This document shows positions 38,201-48,078 of a DNA stretch of 64,000 bases, piece after piece. Made by a program: the position numbers and the translations under genes. The stretch covers positions 536,058 to 600,057 of the forward strand of contig NZ_LT606946.1 of assembly GCF_900095175.1 (NCBI RefSeq), in the 5' to 3' direction. This DNA comes from Polynucleobacter necessarius (GTDB taxonomy: Bacteria; Pseudomonadota; Gammaproteobacteria; Burkholderiales; Burkholderiaceae). How positions within the stretch are numbered: the stretch's first letter is position 1; each line of letters starts with the position of its first letter. Under the pieces are notes generated by a model. The model saw only the letters and a list, made by a program, of their open reading frames with translations. It did not search any database and was not told the DNA's origin.

Positions 38201-39443
38201 CCTTAACTCTGGTTCAGGCGGGGGTGCAACTGATATTCGCCTAGGTGGAACATCATTAAGTAATCGCATGTTGGTTGCCGGTGGTGGTGGCGGTCAGGGT
38301 GGATATGACTCAAGTCTTAGCAGTACTCCTGCGGCCGGAGGAGCGGGTGGCTTATTGATTTCTGCCAATGGCGCAAATGGAACTTCGGGTGGACACGGTG
38401 TGAGCACTGGTGGCGATGGAGGCTCGCAAGTCGCCGGCGGCGATGGTGGAACTGCATCACTTTATGGTGACAATGGTTCATCTGGATCAAGCGGTTTAGG
38501 TGGGGTTGGTGGCGATTCCTTAAATTGGACTATTTATGTTGGCGGCGTTGGAAATGTCCAAACATGGGGTCAGTCTGGCGGCGGCGGAGCGGGTTATTTT
38601 GGCGGCGGCGGTGCAAGTAATAACTTGTACGGACCCAATTGGGGTGGAACTGTTGGAGTAGGCGGTGGTGGCGGCTCATCCTATGCTGATGGTACCTATG
38701 CATCGGGCATCACTAATACAGCTGGATATCAGGCAGGTGCTGGATATGCCACGATCACTTACAGTGCTGCAGGTAATAAAGCTGCTAGCTCCATTCGTTT
38801 GGCGGGGGCAATTAACGGTACTTTTGCTCTTACGACAAATAGTGGCACTGAATCCACTACTACAGCTGCAATTGGTCAAAGCACGGCAGTTGCCAGTTAT
38901 AGCTCAACGGGAGCAGGTACAAATGTGATTGGCGGTAGCGTCGCTACTACTGGTGCGCAGTCTTACACAGGGCCAGTCACTATCTCTGGTGCGACACGGA
39001 CATTAAGTTCTAGTGCTGATGGCGCAATTTCACTTCCTGCAGTAAATGGTGCAAATGGCTTAATTATTAGCAATGGCAGCGGGGCAATCAACCTAGGTAC
39101 AGTAGGTGGCAGTACACCGTTGACTTCTTTGACCCTGGAAGGCACAGGCCTGAATACTTTAAGTGGTGACATCGATACTACTGGAGCGGTGGACCTAAAG
39201 GGAACTTCACGTCAAACTACGTTTGCAGCGAACCGCACAATCACCACAACCAATGGTAGTGGTAATGGCGACATCACCTTAGGAACTACGAATAGTGCTT
39301 ACAGTCTGACACTCAACCCTGGTAGCGGCACTGTTGCATTGAATGCCGTTGGCGTGACTGCCGATGGACAGTCTGGTGTGCCGCTGGCCGCATTGACGAT
39401 TACTGGTACCGGTAGCAAAGCTCAACTGGTGATGTCAATTTAG
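32220..39443 (+). CDS. tpsA1 segment 6: repeats, MBG/YDG domains and Gly-rich domain
   Basis: Longest undamaged piece, 2407 residues. Autotransporter-type beta-strand repeats fill most of it, including two near-identical copies of AVINSSSTAASYAGLVTLGS (about 32360 and 33550). An MBG-like domain (about 35170-35600, GTYGTASALSYW) is followed by a YDG domain (about 35605-35860, ISKTYDGNTSFTKDNTYDLT). Near the end (about 37950-38775) is a domain matching the glycine-rich ligand-binding module of ALK-type receptors: SWVVPTGVTTIAVDMAGAQG, then GGGATDIRLGG and RMLVAGGGGGQGG. A lost base near 39421 ends the frame. Confidence 0.8.
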   Translation: MLGNTAALGATAAGTSVTAGAVLDLNGQTISSEEALTINGTGISSGGAVINSSSTAASYAGLVTLGSSSSIVGGSGTIALTNIGTIAGGNYLLTLGGSAGGSISSIVGNGSGGLTKSESGAWTLSGVNTYTGNTTVSAGTLTIGGSGSLASGAYTGTLAVSSGATFQYSSSADQVFGSGATGILGSGAGTVLLNGSGVVTINGNNAFTGTLNVAQEVTIQNGTNDQYSGLGYATTIEILNGGTISIAGTTSNIFIGVSSSTNIIINTGGKLTSTASTNATFHLKTITLAGGELAWANPTCMSSGECAQYGTWMLDSTVTLTQDSTISAQGITLNGSGGNTFNVASGKELTMTGSFYKAGYGNDNGFTKSGSGTMVLNPTGSYHTYVGNTVVAAGTLKLATANALGSTAGNTSITSGAVLDLNGQTIVNAEALTINGTGISSGGAVINSSSTAASYAGLVTLGSASSIVGGAGSIALTHSGTISGTYGLTLGGAAGGSIASIIGTSTGTLTKVDAGTWTLTGVNTFTGNTTISAGILKIDGSGSLRSGNYAGNISIAYANNGTFEYASSATQTLSGILSGTGSLTVSGTGALTLTGNNSYSGTTTVNSGSTLNLTPSSLVDTTLSGNFVNNGTINFDGSNGEDAGVGSTALYVGNASGSGLWNITSAQNPSTWNNRFVFYKDVTTNGQITVNNYGNLWLVPGYSTTAVNSTSAINLNGSNTYLRLYGLENAVIKVGTLTGNGKVDFSDGGGGKALTLAVGNDDGTGTFSGVISNSWVANGPTTLSLQKIGSGIQTLSGANTYTGGTGGTYAGAITLGSDSSIGSTSGEISITGAIDATANNYGLALVGDQTITMSNADNALRTIASGSSLGALTIVNAGDLEIGAVTAGGSTYTGLDSTGLISVKTTGDLTISQNVATVSTSATASAPALLLAAGYDQAAGMTTKNIKLSGSPTFTVGSGGIADFYSGDTDGSTGLSTYIGTKPLKSYTYSADIDNQPTAVGYNVIYRGAPPYIYLTIVDDQTGTYGTASALSYWYSTSPTLYGSDYLPSSLSAFDSAQIFTAEQSTINISSGDLSGTITITSNSLNALTALTSTTNAGTYSLSLTPILTLSGSSVTFVAGTAKNFVVNPKALNITISKTYDGNTSFTKDNTYDLTGMANSESAPTISSGAATLSSPNVTSSAATAFLTNSLALNNSNYTLTGGTISASISQLSSVTYSSAAGGAWSDGANWTVTGGVATGATPTLANVATVVIPDGYLVSYGDAMAGLAPTSAVGITNNGGISFANTSAVTMPATISGSGTVTMAGSAALTLTASNNFTGATTVDAGATLTLGVANATSSSSALVLNGTLDLAGYSTAVGSLAGDNAGLVTSTASGNPVLTAGGDDTSTTYDGVIQNGSASTVALTKVGTGTLTLSGTNTNTGVTSINSGAISVEDDVNLGAASSIAVNAGTLIIAGTGTFTSAKDVTLNGAATINNTNTANASTFSGNFTNGSNLLTISGAGNTILSGIIGSGSGGLTKDGSGTLTLSNSNTYTGATTVTAGTFSLSGSGAIEDSSSVAVTGTFDISAATSGASITTLSGAGGVNIAGKALTITNGSTTYSGVMTGSSGTLTISGGTQIFSGANDYTGTTTVSGGILRLTGSGTTGAAGNNLTLSSAGTLAMVDADLVVNDLSLASGGVISAPSGLSTLTANGTSSIAGTITTSGNQSYVGAVTLTADTTLVSGSGNITFGSTINGTTANTESLTLNAGSTGLISVDGSVGSTVSLQNLTITNSGGVTFSDAVIVGTEVILTNTASAQTIAFNAGLTTPTLTTTSNPYNVKIAGGTSTITSALTFLNTGSLQLGASSSDSFIVVNGLTANVQVGGISLAGTISSGDELELGASNVAITLLAATTLDTTNVASAGTPTTTTYTSDTSWVVPTGVTTIAVDMAGAQGGGTSGGLGGRLQASSVSVTAGSTLNIYIGGAGSSGVGGSVAGGANGGGATTNPGNATNLNSGSGGGATDIRLGGTSLSNRMLVAGGGGGQGGYDSSLSSTPAAGGAGGLLISANGANGTSGGHGVSTGGDGGSQVAGGDGGTASLYGDNGSSGSSGLGGVGGDSLNWTIYVGGVGNVQTWGQSGGGGAGYFGGGGASNNLYGPNWGGTVGVGGGGGSSYADGTYASGITNTAGYQAGAGYATITYSAAGNKAASSIRLAGAINGTFALTTNSGTESTTTAAIGQSTAVASYSSTGAGTNVIGGSVATTGAQSYTGPVTISGATRTLSSSADGAISLPAVNGANGLIISNGSGAINLGTVGGSTPLTSLTLEGTGLNTLSGDIDTTGAVDLKGTSRQTTFAANRTITTTNGSGNGDITLGTTNSAYSLTLNPGSGTVALNAVGVTADGQSGVPLAALTITGTGSKAQLVMSI

Positions 39444-42400
39444 GTTCTGGCAGAGCAACGACGATTGCTAGCTCATTGACTATTGGCTCTGGTTCTGGCG
39501 CCATGACGCTGGGCGATTTAACTTTGGCTACTGGCATTGACTTGGTGTTAGGTGACGCTGGATCTAGAAATATCTCTGTAGCGAGCATTACTGGTCCAGG
39601 CAGTGGCACTTCAAATGTTACATTCAGCAATAGCGGAACTGTGAACGTTAGTGGTGATTTCAAAACCGGTATTGGCACCCTGTGGCTCAATAAAACTGTA
39701 GGAGCTGTGACTTTTGCTGGATCTACCCAGATGTCTCAATTGAGAACTGATGGCAGCGCTGCCTACAATTTAAGCTTGACTGGTGCAAGCAATAGCATTG
39801 CTTCTTTCTACACAGCCACACCATTTGAGACCACTGGCACATTAATCCTAGGTGATGAATCCACTGATGTCTTTACTTATTCTGGTGGACCATTTAACCC
39901 AAGTCGTCCCGCAAGCTTAAGTTTGGCTGGAAGCATTATTACAAGCAATACTACTGCGGGTAATGGTGCGGTAACTTTAGGTGATGCTAATACTGCCGTC
40001 ACATTGGGCTCAGACTTCACGATTGATACCAGTGCAAGTAATTCGAATATCACAGTTGCGAGCTCAGCAACCATCGCTGGGGCAGGGAAGGCGATGACTC
40101 TCAATGCGGGTACAGGAACGATTGCTATCACTTCTGCGCTCAGCGGCATGGGTGATCTTGCCTTTATCGCTAACGAAATTAACTGGAGCGCTGCGATTGC
40201 TGGTACCGGCACACTCAGTCTCAAGCCAACTACTGCTGCAAATGTCATCAACGTCGGTGGGGCTAGTGATGCTGGTGCAAGCACCCTAGATATTCTTGCG
40301 GCAGAGATTGCCTTCTTGGGCAATACATTCAGCGGAGTGACTATTGGCGGCGGTATACAAAGCGGCAATATCAATATTTCCGGAAACACTACGTTTACAG
40401 CGCCAGTGACGTTCACCACTTCTGGAAAAACAGTTCTTTCTGCTAACTTGTTTGCCAGTGGTTCAGCTGACATTACCGTCACGAATGACATGCAGGTTTC
40501 TGGCGCCAATCGCACGATTACTACCGCCAGTGGAAACCTCACCTTGGCAGCGGTAGATGCAATTGGAACAGCCTATGGTTTAACACTCACCACCACTAGT
40601 GGAGTGATGAATATCGGTAACGTTGGTGCATCCGCTGCTTTAGCTTCTTTAACAAGCTCAGCTGGTGGTACTACAAACTTCATAGGCAGCACGGTAACGA
40701 CCACTGGAACCCAGACCTATAACAATGCAGTGACATTGTCAGCCAACACAACATTTGCCACTACAAATAGTGCCATCGTATTTGATGGAACAGTGGATAG
40801 CGCAACGGGCTTAACTAAAAACTTAAGCGCTAACGTAGGCACTTCAAATATCACCTTTACTGGAGCGGTTGGTGGTTCTCAAGGCTTGGGCAACATTTCA
40901 TTGACTAGCACTGGAATTACCACGATTAGTAGCACCATTAGTGCCAGCGCATTTACGCAGAACTCATCAATAGGTACTACAGCTATTAATGGTGGCAGCA
41001 TCACAACATCAGGCGCTCAAGCATTTGGCAATGCCGTAACGCTAGGTGATGCAACAACATTAAGCACTACAAATAACAACATTACCTTTAGTAGCACCCT
41101 CAACAGCAGCACCACTGCCAGAAACCTAACACTCAACGCTGGCACAGGTGCGGTGAGCTTTGGTGGAATTGTTGGTGGTGGACTTGCGCTCGGTAATTTA
41201 AGTAGTACTGCAGCAACTACTGCCAATACTGCTGCAATCTCAGGAATCGGCGCTTACAGTATTACTGGTGCAGCCACATTCACTGGTGCGGTAACTGGGG
41301 TGAATAGCATCACTGCCTCTGGACTGGCAACGATTACCAACAACATCACCACCACTGGCGCACAGACTTATAACGGTAATGTGGTCTTGGCTGCAAATAC
41401 GACCTTAGCTACTACTGATAGTGATGTGAGTTTTGGTGGAACATTGAATGGCGCTTATGGACTGACCGTTAATAACGGAAGCGGTACTGTGACCTTCAGT
41501 GCTGCTGTCGGTGGGTCTACGCCATTAACAAGTCTTAATATTGCTGGAAGTGGGGAAGTTGTTATTAATGCAAATATTACGGTTTCAGCTTCTGCTGGCA
41601 CTGGTGGTTTGATTGGTGAGATCTTTATCGGCTATTTTGCTGATAACTTGACCTTCTTTGCAACAGCATCAACATATACCGCTTATCAGAGTCGCTTCAA
41701 CAATACGTTTAAGGTTGTTAATTGCACTACCCCTGGTTGTGATTTTGCTGATTATTATTCTGTATCGTACAAGGGTTATTTCTTGGCGACCACTACCGGA
41801 AGCTACACCTTCTACACAAATAGTGATGATGCATCTTACTTATGGTTGGGTACAGCAGGACAAAGCTTTTCTTCATTGATTTCTACAAGGACAGTGGCAA
41901 ATGCTCTTGTAAATAATGGCTCTGTTCACGCCTTTAGCGAACGATCCGGCACTATCAGCTTGGTTGCTGGAAATTACTACCCATTGCTCTCCTATTTTGG
42001 TGAGAACGGCGGCGGCGATGGAATCATTATTTCTTTCACCCCTCCAGGTGGATCCAAAACAACTGACGGCACGAATAACTATTTCAGTAACTCATCTGCT
42101 GCATCTGCGGTGACCTTCGCTGGTAATGTAAAAGTTGGCGCTAACGCAACCATTAGCAGTGGATCTGGAGATATGACATTTGGCGCTGCTGTTTATAGCG
42201 CCGCCAATGGAGGCAATACTGCTTCCGCCGCAAATAACCTTACCGTCTCAGCTGGTGCCGGCAATGTGACCTTTACTGGTGTTGTTGGCGGTGCTACCAA
42301 CGGCGCACTCGGTGCTTTAGCTGTCAATACCACTGGTACTACTATATTTGGCGCCGCAGTAACCGCTGCTTCATTAACTACTAATACTGGCGGCACAGTA

Positions 42401-43120
42401 GCAATTAACGGCGGTGCGATTACTACCTCTGGTGCGCAAACTTATAACGATGCTGTAACTTTAGGTGCTGATACCACCTTGAATACCACTAACAGCAATA
42501 TCGTTTTTGTAAATACTCTTAATAGCACTACCTCAGCTCGTGCCTTAACAATCGGCGCAGGCTCAGGCACAGTAACTTTTACTGGCACCGTAGGTAATAG
42601 TCTGGCTTTAGGTGCAACCAACATTACTGCAGCGACCACTACAAATATGACTACCCTGGTCGGTAGCGGTGTATATGCCACCACGGGTAATGCTGTTGTA
42701 AATGGTACTATTACCGGAGTAACAAATTTATCGGTCTCCGGCATAACAGCGATCGGCGCAAATATTACTACCAGTGCTACTCAGCTCTATAGCGGGGCAG
42801 TGACTCTAGCCACCAATACAACATTGGCTACGACAGATAACAACGTCACCTTCAGCAGTACCCTTAATAGTAATAATGCTACTCCTAAGACCTTAACCAT
42901 TACTGCCGGTGGCGGAACAGTGACTATGAACGGGGCAGTAGGGGATGCTAATGTCCTAGGCGTCACCACGATTACTGCATCCGCCTTCACAACCGGCTCT
43001 TCTGGCACGATTGCTATGGGTGCTAATGCTCTCCAATTAATACTGACGTTATCAGTCTGGGGGCGGCACTTGGTGGCACATCAACCCTGGCAATTGCACC
43101 TAGGACAGCAAGTACTATGA
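39444..43120 (+). CDS. tpsA1 segment 7: repeats with PA14-like domain
   Basis: Resumes with NLGSGRATTIASSLTIGSGS after the shift at 39421. Beta-strand repeats surround a globular insert at about 41605-42100 that resembles a PA14/GLEYA carbohydrate-binding domain: GGLIGEIFIGYFADNL, VSYKGYFLATTTGSYTFYTN, SDDASYLWLG, VAGNYYPLLSYFGENGGGDG, IIISFTPPGG. Ends after a lost A near 43034. Confidence 0.78.
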
Positions 43121-46100
43121 TTGGTCTAGGTAGCTCCATTACTTCCACCTCTTGTGGTGGGGCAGCTTGCTCATTGGCTCTTGATGATGTTGAATTAGGG
43201 CGCTTGGCTGATGGCTTTACTTCAATCACGATTGGTAGCACGTCTGGCACCGGCGCAATTGCCATTAACTACACTACGCCATACACCTTCTTGGATCCAG
43301 TAACGATTCAAAGTAAATCTACCTCAGGCGGTGGATCCATTACTGCTACTAGCACACTTGCTAGTGGTGCTAATAACATGGCCATCAGCACATACGGAGC
43401 TGTCTCTGTAGCCGCTATTACTTCTGCTGGCACCCTGGCGATTACTGGTAACGGTATTACCTTAAATGGTAATATCACTACTAGCAGTACACAGGCCTAT
43501 ACCGGGGCGGTGACATTGGCAACCGGCGACATTGAGCTTACAGGAACCAGCGCTACCTTTAGTACTACCGTAACAGGGGGCGCTAATGCTTTGGCGATTA
43601 CTGGTAATGCAGTATTTAACGGCTCACTTTCCAACGTCACTGATTTGTCAGTGTCTGGTACTGCAGCTATCAATGCATCTAGCATGTCCACAACTGGCTC
43701 TCAATCCTGTACAGGTGCAGTTACAGCTTCAGTGGCTACAACTATTACAGCAAGTGCATTGACTACAGGCTCAACGCTAGCTGTTTCAGCCAATAACTTA
43801 ACCCTGTTGGTTGATGCAATTACTTTAGGTGGAAATTTATCGGGTACCGGCGCCTTGGTGATCGTGCCAAAGACACTTAATAGAGATATTTATCTGGGTT
43901 CAGCAGATAATTCCGCATCCGCTGTTTTAAATCTGAAATCTACAGATATTGACTATCTGGTAGATGGATTTAGCTCAATCCTTATTGGTGGTGCAGGCTA
44001 CTCTGGTTCAATTGCCTCACAGGGTAATACAAGCTTTAAGGACCCAACTACCTTTACCTCATCCTTCGCTTTCACGTTGAGCCATAATTTATTGGCCACA
44101 GCATCCACCAATGCTTCATTCACCGTGGGTGGTTCATTCACTTGGAATGGTGGAGATATCACCACCGGCACAGGTGTTGTAACTCTGAGCGGTGATATGA
44201 CTTTGGGCGGCAGCGGCACTCGTACATTAAGCACTACAAGCGGCATTGTTACGATTGGTGCATCAACAGCTAATACCGTTACTGGTAATGCGGCCAGCCT
44301 GACTCTAAATAGTGGATCAGCCGCAACCAACGTTTATTCAACAATCACCGGTGTGAATGTTTTAGGTTTAGGTACTAGCGGTCAAAGTGGCACCATCACT
44401 CTCAATGGCGCATTTACCACGACCTCTATTGCAACAGGTGCCGCTGCCTACTCCCTCGTCTTTAATGGTGGAGACTCCGGCATATCAACGGTAACTGATG
44501 CTGCTACATTTGCAAATACCAGCGCCTTAACTCTGGGTAATCAAGCTGGCGATATTTTCGTCTTTACAAGTGGCCTCACAGCAACTGCACAGTCCACCGT
44601 GAATTTGGCTGGCGCAATTAGAACGGCAGGAACTGCATTGAGCATTGGTAATGGCAGCACCACTACCTATCTTTCTGCAGATACAGTAATTGACACTACA
44701 AACAATGGCGCAAATTCAGCTGGCGGCGCCATCGCATTGGCTGGATCAGTAGTAAACGTCAACGGCACTTCCGCAGCGTTGGCATCTGGCTGGACTAATG
44801 GCACAGCTTACAGTCTGGGCGTTTGGGGAAGTGTGATTGGTATTTACGGGCAGGGTGGTGAGATCTCTCGGACCTTCACTTTAGGTGGAGCTTCCACTAC
44901 CTTGAACTTTAATTTCTATCGTCTTGATTTATGGGATGGTGAGAGATTCCAAATTTATGCTAACGGCGTTCTCATCGTTAACCAGCAATTCTTCTGCTCA
45001 GAACTTGGTAGCCAATATTTCTTGAGCCCTCCTATTACCGGCACCTCTAACGGCTATAGCTGGACCATTACTCCGGTAGCGGGTGATTCGAATCTCAATA
45101 TGGTTGCCCAAAGCTGGACTGACCAACGCTTTACTGTCGCCTTAACAACACCTAGTGGTTTGGCTTCCGTTCCACTTCGGTTTACCTCTACTTTAGACCA
45201 AGGTAATACCGATGAATCCTGGGCTGTTTCTGGATTCTCATCTGCCATCACTTCTAACGCTGGTCTAACCTTGAATTCTGGCGCTGCTGCAATTAGTGCT
45301 AGCACAAACTTAGGTTCTACCGGCTCCTTAAATTACCTCACTGTTACTAATTCAGGTGGTGCAACATTCTCAGGCTCAGTAAGCGTAGCCAATGCAAGCA
45401 CAGTGTCTAATACTGCTTCAGCAGCAACGGTTGCGTTTACAGGTGGCTTAACTACGGGTTCTTTAGTTACGACTGCTAACCCATACAACGTGAGCATTGT
45501 TGGTGGCTCAAATACGATTACGTCTGCAGCCACATTCCTCAATACTGGCTCCTTAACCTTGGGCAATCTTTCTTCTAGCGCAATTACATTTAGTGCTGGT
45601 CTGACAGCTACCGCTCCAACTACCGTTAACTTAGCGGGCACTATCACTAGCAATGGCCCAGTTACCATTGGCACATCCAGCACCGGCATCGCATTAACTG
45701 CTGCAACCACTATTAATACATCCGGTGGTTCAAGCGCTGCGAATAGGGCGCTTACTTTAGCGGCTCCTCTGACTGGCGACAATATTGCTCTGACATTGAC
45801 TTCGGGTACTGGTGTGATCACTACCGCAGCGATGGGTACTAGCGGCCACGGCTTAGGCGCATTGATCTTTAATGGTGATGAATTTAATCCGACTGCGGAT
45901 GTTTATGGTCAGTCCACTTTGGTAGTCAAGCCATACACTAGTGGTAATACGATGGTAATTGGCGGGGAAAATAATAATTCCGATACTGTGTTGAATTTAA
46001 CCGCAACGGAGATTGCCTATCTTAAGGACGGATTTACTGGAATTACTATCGGATCCTCCACTACTGGTCAGATTACCGTTTCTGCTGAATTGAACGTAGT

Positions 46101-47401
46101 TGATCCATTGGTTATTGATACCAATGGCGCGAACATCTCTGTTGGCGCCGATATGAGGGCATCTGATAATGGTACATTTACTTTCAATGATCCAGCGGTG
46201 ATTTCCGGTAACGTCACTATGATCACGGCTGATCAGGCTCTCTCATTCTCTAGCAACCTCAATGGAACTACTGCAGGTGCTGAGAATTTGATTCTTAATA
46301 CTGGCAATGCCAATATCACCTTCAATGGTTTGGTTGGAAACGTAACGCCTCTAAACGTGATCTCACTGGATAGCTCTGGAACAATTACGATTAATCAACC
46401 CGTCACTAGTAACAGTATTCTGACTGGTACTGGCGGTACAACCGTGATCGACACCCCAACAATTTCCACCGTTGGCACACAGTCCTTTAACAATGCTGTC
46501 TTGATTAAGCGCAATACAATTTTCTCAACCACTAATAGCAATATTACTTTTAATGGAACAGTTAATAGCTATGACAATGCCTCCGCAAGAACAGTAGGAA
46601 TTGATGCGGGTACGGCTGCGGTAGCTATTAACGGGGTGGTAGGGGGCACTAATGTTCTAGGTGCCACCATTATTACAGGCGCTTCGTTCTCTATAGGTTT
46701 AAACGGCTCAATTGCAATGGGGGCTAATGCGATCTCCATTACGACGGATGCAATTAGTCTAGCTGGAGCGATATCTGGCACTTCAACACTCACCATCGCC
46801 CCTAGGACTGTTACGACTACTATCGGTCTCGGAACAACTGCTACAGGATCATTGCACTTTACCGATACCGAGCTCAGTAAGTTAAGCGATGGATTCTCAT
46901 CGATTACATTCGGTTCGCCTACCGCAACAGGCAAGATTACTGCTGCTGAATACACCTATCTTGATCACATTAAGTTGTTGAACTACGGTTCTAGCAGCAG
47001 CGGTATCGAATTTATTGGCGCTGTCAGTGTTGGCGTAAACAATCTGACTCTGTACACCACTGGTCCAGTCACTCAATCTGCTGATATTACCGCCGCTGGT
47101 CTTGAGCTCCTCGGTACTGGCGGTACTTACACCTTAACCAATACTTCTAATGCCATTACTACCTTAGCCGGTAATACAGGAACAATCTCTTTTTTGGATG
47201 ATGGTGGATTTAGCGTTGGCACAGTAAGTAGAGTAGGGGTCACCGCCTCAGGAACAGTCACGCTAGCTAGTGCCGCCAACATTTCTCTTGCTAACAACAT
47301 CACCACCACTGGCGCACAGACTTATAACGGTAATGTGGTCTTGGCTGCAAATACGACCTTAGCTACTACTAATAGCGATGTGAGTTTTGGTGGAACATTG
47401 A
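41339..47401 (+). repeat. 109-bp near-identical repeat within tpsA1
   Basis: 41339-41447 and 47293-47401 differ at only two positions, with the first 78 bases identical. Codes for TTTGAQTYNGNVVLAANTTL. The high nucleotide identity between copies 6 kb apart indicates recent duplication or gene conversion. Confidence 0.8.
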
Positions 47402-48078
47402 GAGGTGATACTGCAGGTCGTACCCTGACTATTGCTGCCGGTACTGGTGCAGTAAGCTTCACGGGTGCAGTCGGCACTACTTACACGCTAGGCGCTACTG
47501 CCATTACTGCGGCGACCGTAACCAATAGCTCTACTTGGATCGGTAACAGCACTTTAGGCATTACTGGTAACGCCGTAGTCAATGGCGCTATCTCAGGCAT
47601 TACTACTTTGAATATCTCTGGTAATACGAGCCTTGGCGCTAATGTCACTAGCTCAAGCACTCAAACTTATACCGGTGCGGTAACCATCACTGGTTCTACA
47701 GTGACTGCAACTACTACCAATAGTGCTGTCATGTTCGCCTCAACCGTCAATAGCGCTGCTACTGCCGCTAAACCATTGACTGTCTCTGCTGGCTCTGGCG
47801 CAGTGACCTTCACCAGTGTTGTAGGCGGTGCTACTGATGGTGTGCTTGGCGCCTTGACTGTTAACTCTACTGCTACAACTACCTTTAGTGCTGCTGTCAC
47901 TGCCGCTTCTGTGACAACAGACGCTAGTGGTACTACTGCAATCAACGGTGGTGCGATCACCACCTCTGGTGCACAAACTTATAACGAAGCCATCACTTTA
48001 GGTGCTGCTACCACCTGTCAGCATCAAGCATTACTACTGGCTCCACCATCACCGGCGGCAGCAATGCAATTACTCTAA
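43117..48078 (+). CDS. tpsA1 segment 8: repeats with a lectin-like insert
   Basis: Begins IGLGSSITSTSCGGAACSLA. Contains several copies of a module with the core EL..L.DGF.SITIGS..GTG (about 43170, 43920, 45980, 46850). An insert at about 44760-45250 has the texture of a beta-jelly-roll (LNFNFYRLDLWDGERFQIYA, NGVLIVNQQFFCSELG, TDESWAVSGF), possibly a glycan-binding or LamG-like domain. One lost T near 48016 breaks the frame. Confidence 0.75.
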   Translation: MIGLGSSITSTSCGGAACSLALDDVELGRLADGFTSITIGSTSGTGAIAINYTTPYTFLDPVTIQSKSTSGGGSITATSTLASGANNMAISTYGAVSVAAITSAGTLAITGNGITLNGNITTSSTQAYTGAVTLATGDIELTGTSATFSTTVTGGANALAITGNAVFNGSLSNVTDLSVSGTAAINASSMSTTGSQSCTGAVTASVATTITASALTTGSTLAVSANNLTLLVDAITLGGNLSGTGALVIVPKTLNRDIYLGSADNSASAVLNLKSTDIDYLVDGFSSILIGGAGYSGSIASQGNTSFKDPTTFTSSFAFTLSHNLLATASTNASFTVGGSFTWNGGDITTGTGVVTLSGDMTLGGSGTRTLSTTSGIVTIGASTANTVTGNAASLTLNSGSAATNVYSTITGVNVLGLGTSGQSGTITLNGAFTTTSIATGAAAYSLVFNGGDSGISTVTDAATFANTSALTLGNQAGDIFVFTSGLTATAQSTVNLAGAIRTAGTALSIGNGSTTTYLSADTVIDTTNNGANSAGGAIALAGSVVNVNGTSAALASGWTNGTAYSLGVWGSVIGIYGQGGEISRTFTLGGASTTLNFNFYRLDLWDGERFQIYANGVLIVNQQFFCSELGSQYFLSPPITGTSNGYSWTITPVAGDSNLNMVAQSWTDQRFTVALTTPSGLASVPLRFTSTLDQGNTDESWAVSGFSSAITSNAGLTLNSGAAAISASTNLGSTGSLNYLTVTNSGGATFSGSVSVANASTVSNTASAATVAFTGGLTTGSLVTTANPYNVSIVGGSNTITSAATFLNTGSLTLGNLSSSAITFSAGLTATAPTTVNLAGTITSNGPVTIGTSSTGIALTAATTINTSGGSSAANRALTLAAPLTGDNIALTLTSGTGVITTAAMGTSGHGLGALIFNGDEFNPTADVYGQSTLVVKPYTSGNTMVIGGENNNSDTVLNLTATEIAYLKDGFTGITIGSSTTGQITVSAELNVVDPLVIDTNGANISVGADMRASDNGTFTFNDPAVISGNVTMITADQALSFSSNLNGTTAGAENLILNTGNANITFNGLVGNVTPLNVISLDSSGTITINQPVTSNSILTGTGGTTVIDTPTISTVGTQSFNNAVLIKRNTIFSTTNSNITFNGTVNSYDNASARTVGIDAGTAAVAINGVVGGTNVLGATIITGASFSIGLNGSIAMGANAISITTDAISLAGAISGTSTLTIAPRTVTTTIGLGTTATGSLHFTDTELSKLSDGFSSITFGSPTATGKITAAEYTYLDHIKLLNYGSSSSGIEFIGAVSVGVNNLTLYTTGPVTQSADITAAGLELLGTGGTYTLTNTSNAITTLAGNTGTISFLDDGGFSVGTVSRVGVTASGTVTLASAANISLANNITTTGAQTYNGNVVLAANTTLATTNSDVSFGGTLRGDTAGRTLTIAAGTGAVSFTGAVGTTYTLGATAITAATVTNSSTWIGNSTLGITGNAVVNGAISGITTLNISGNTSLGANVTSSSTQTYTGAVTITGSTVTATTTNSAVMFASTVNSAATAAKPLTVSAGSGAVTFTSVVGGATDGVLGALTVNSTATTTFSAAVTAASVTTDASGTTAINGGAITTSGAQTYNEAITLGAATTCQHQALLLAPPSPAAAMQLL

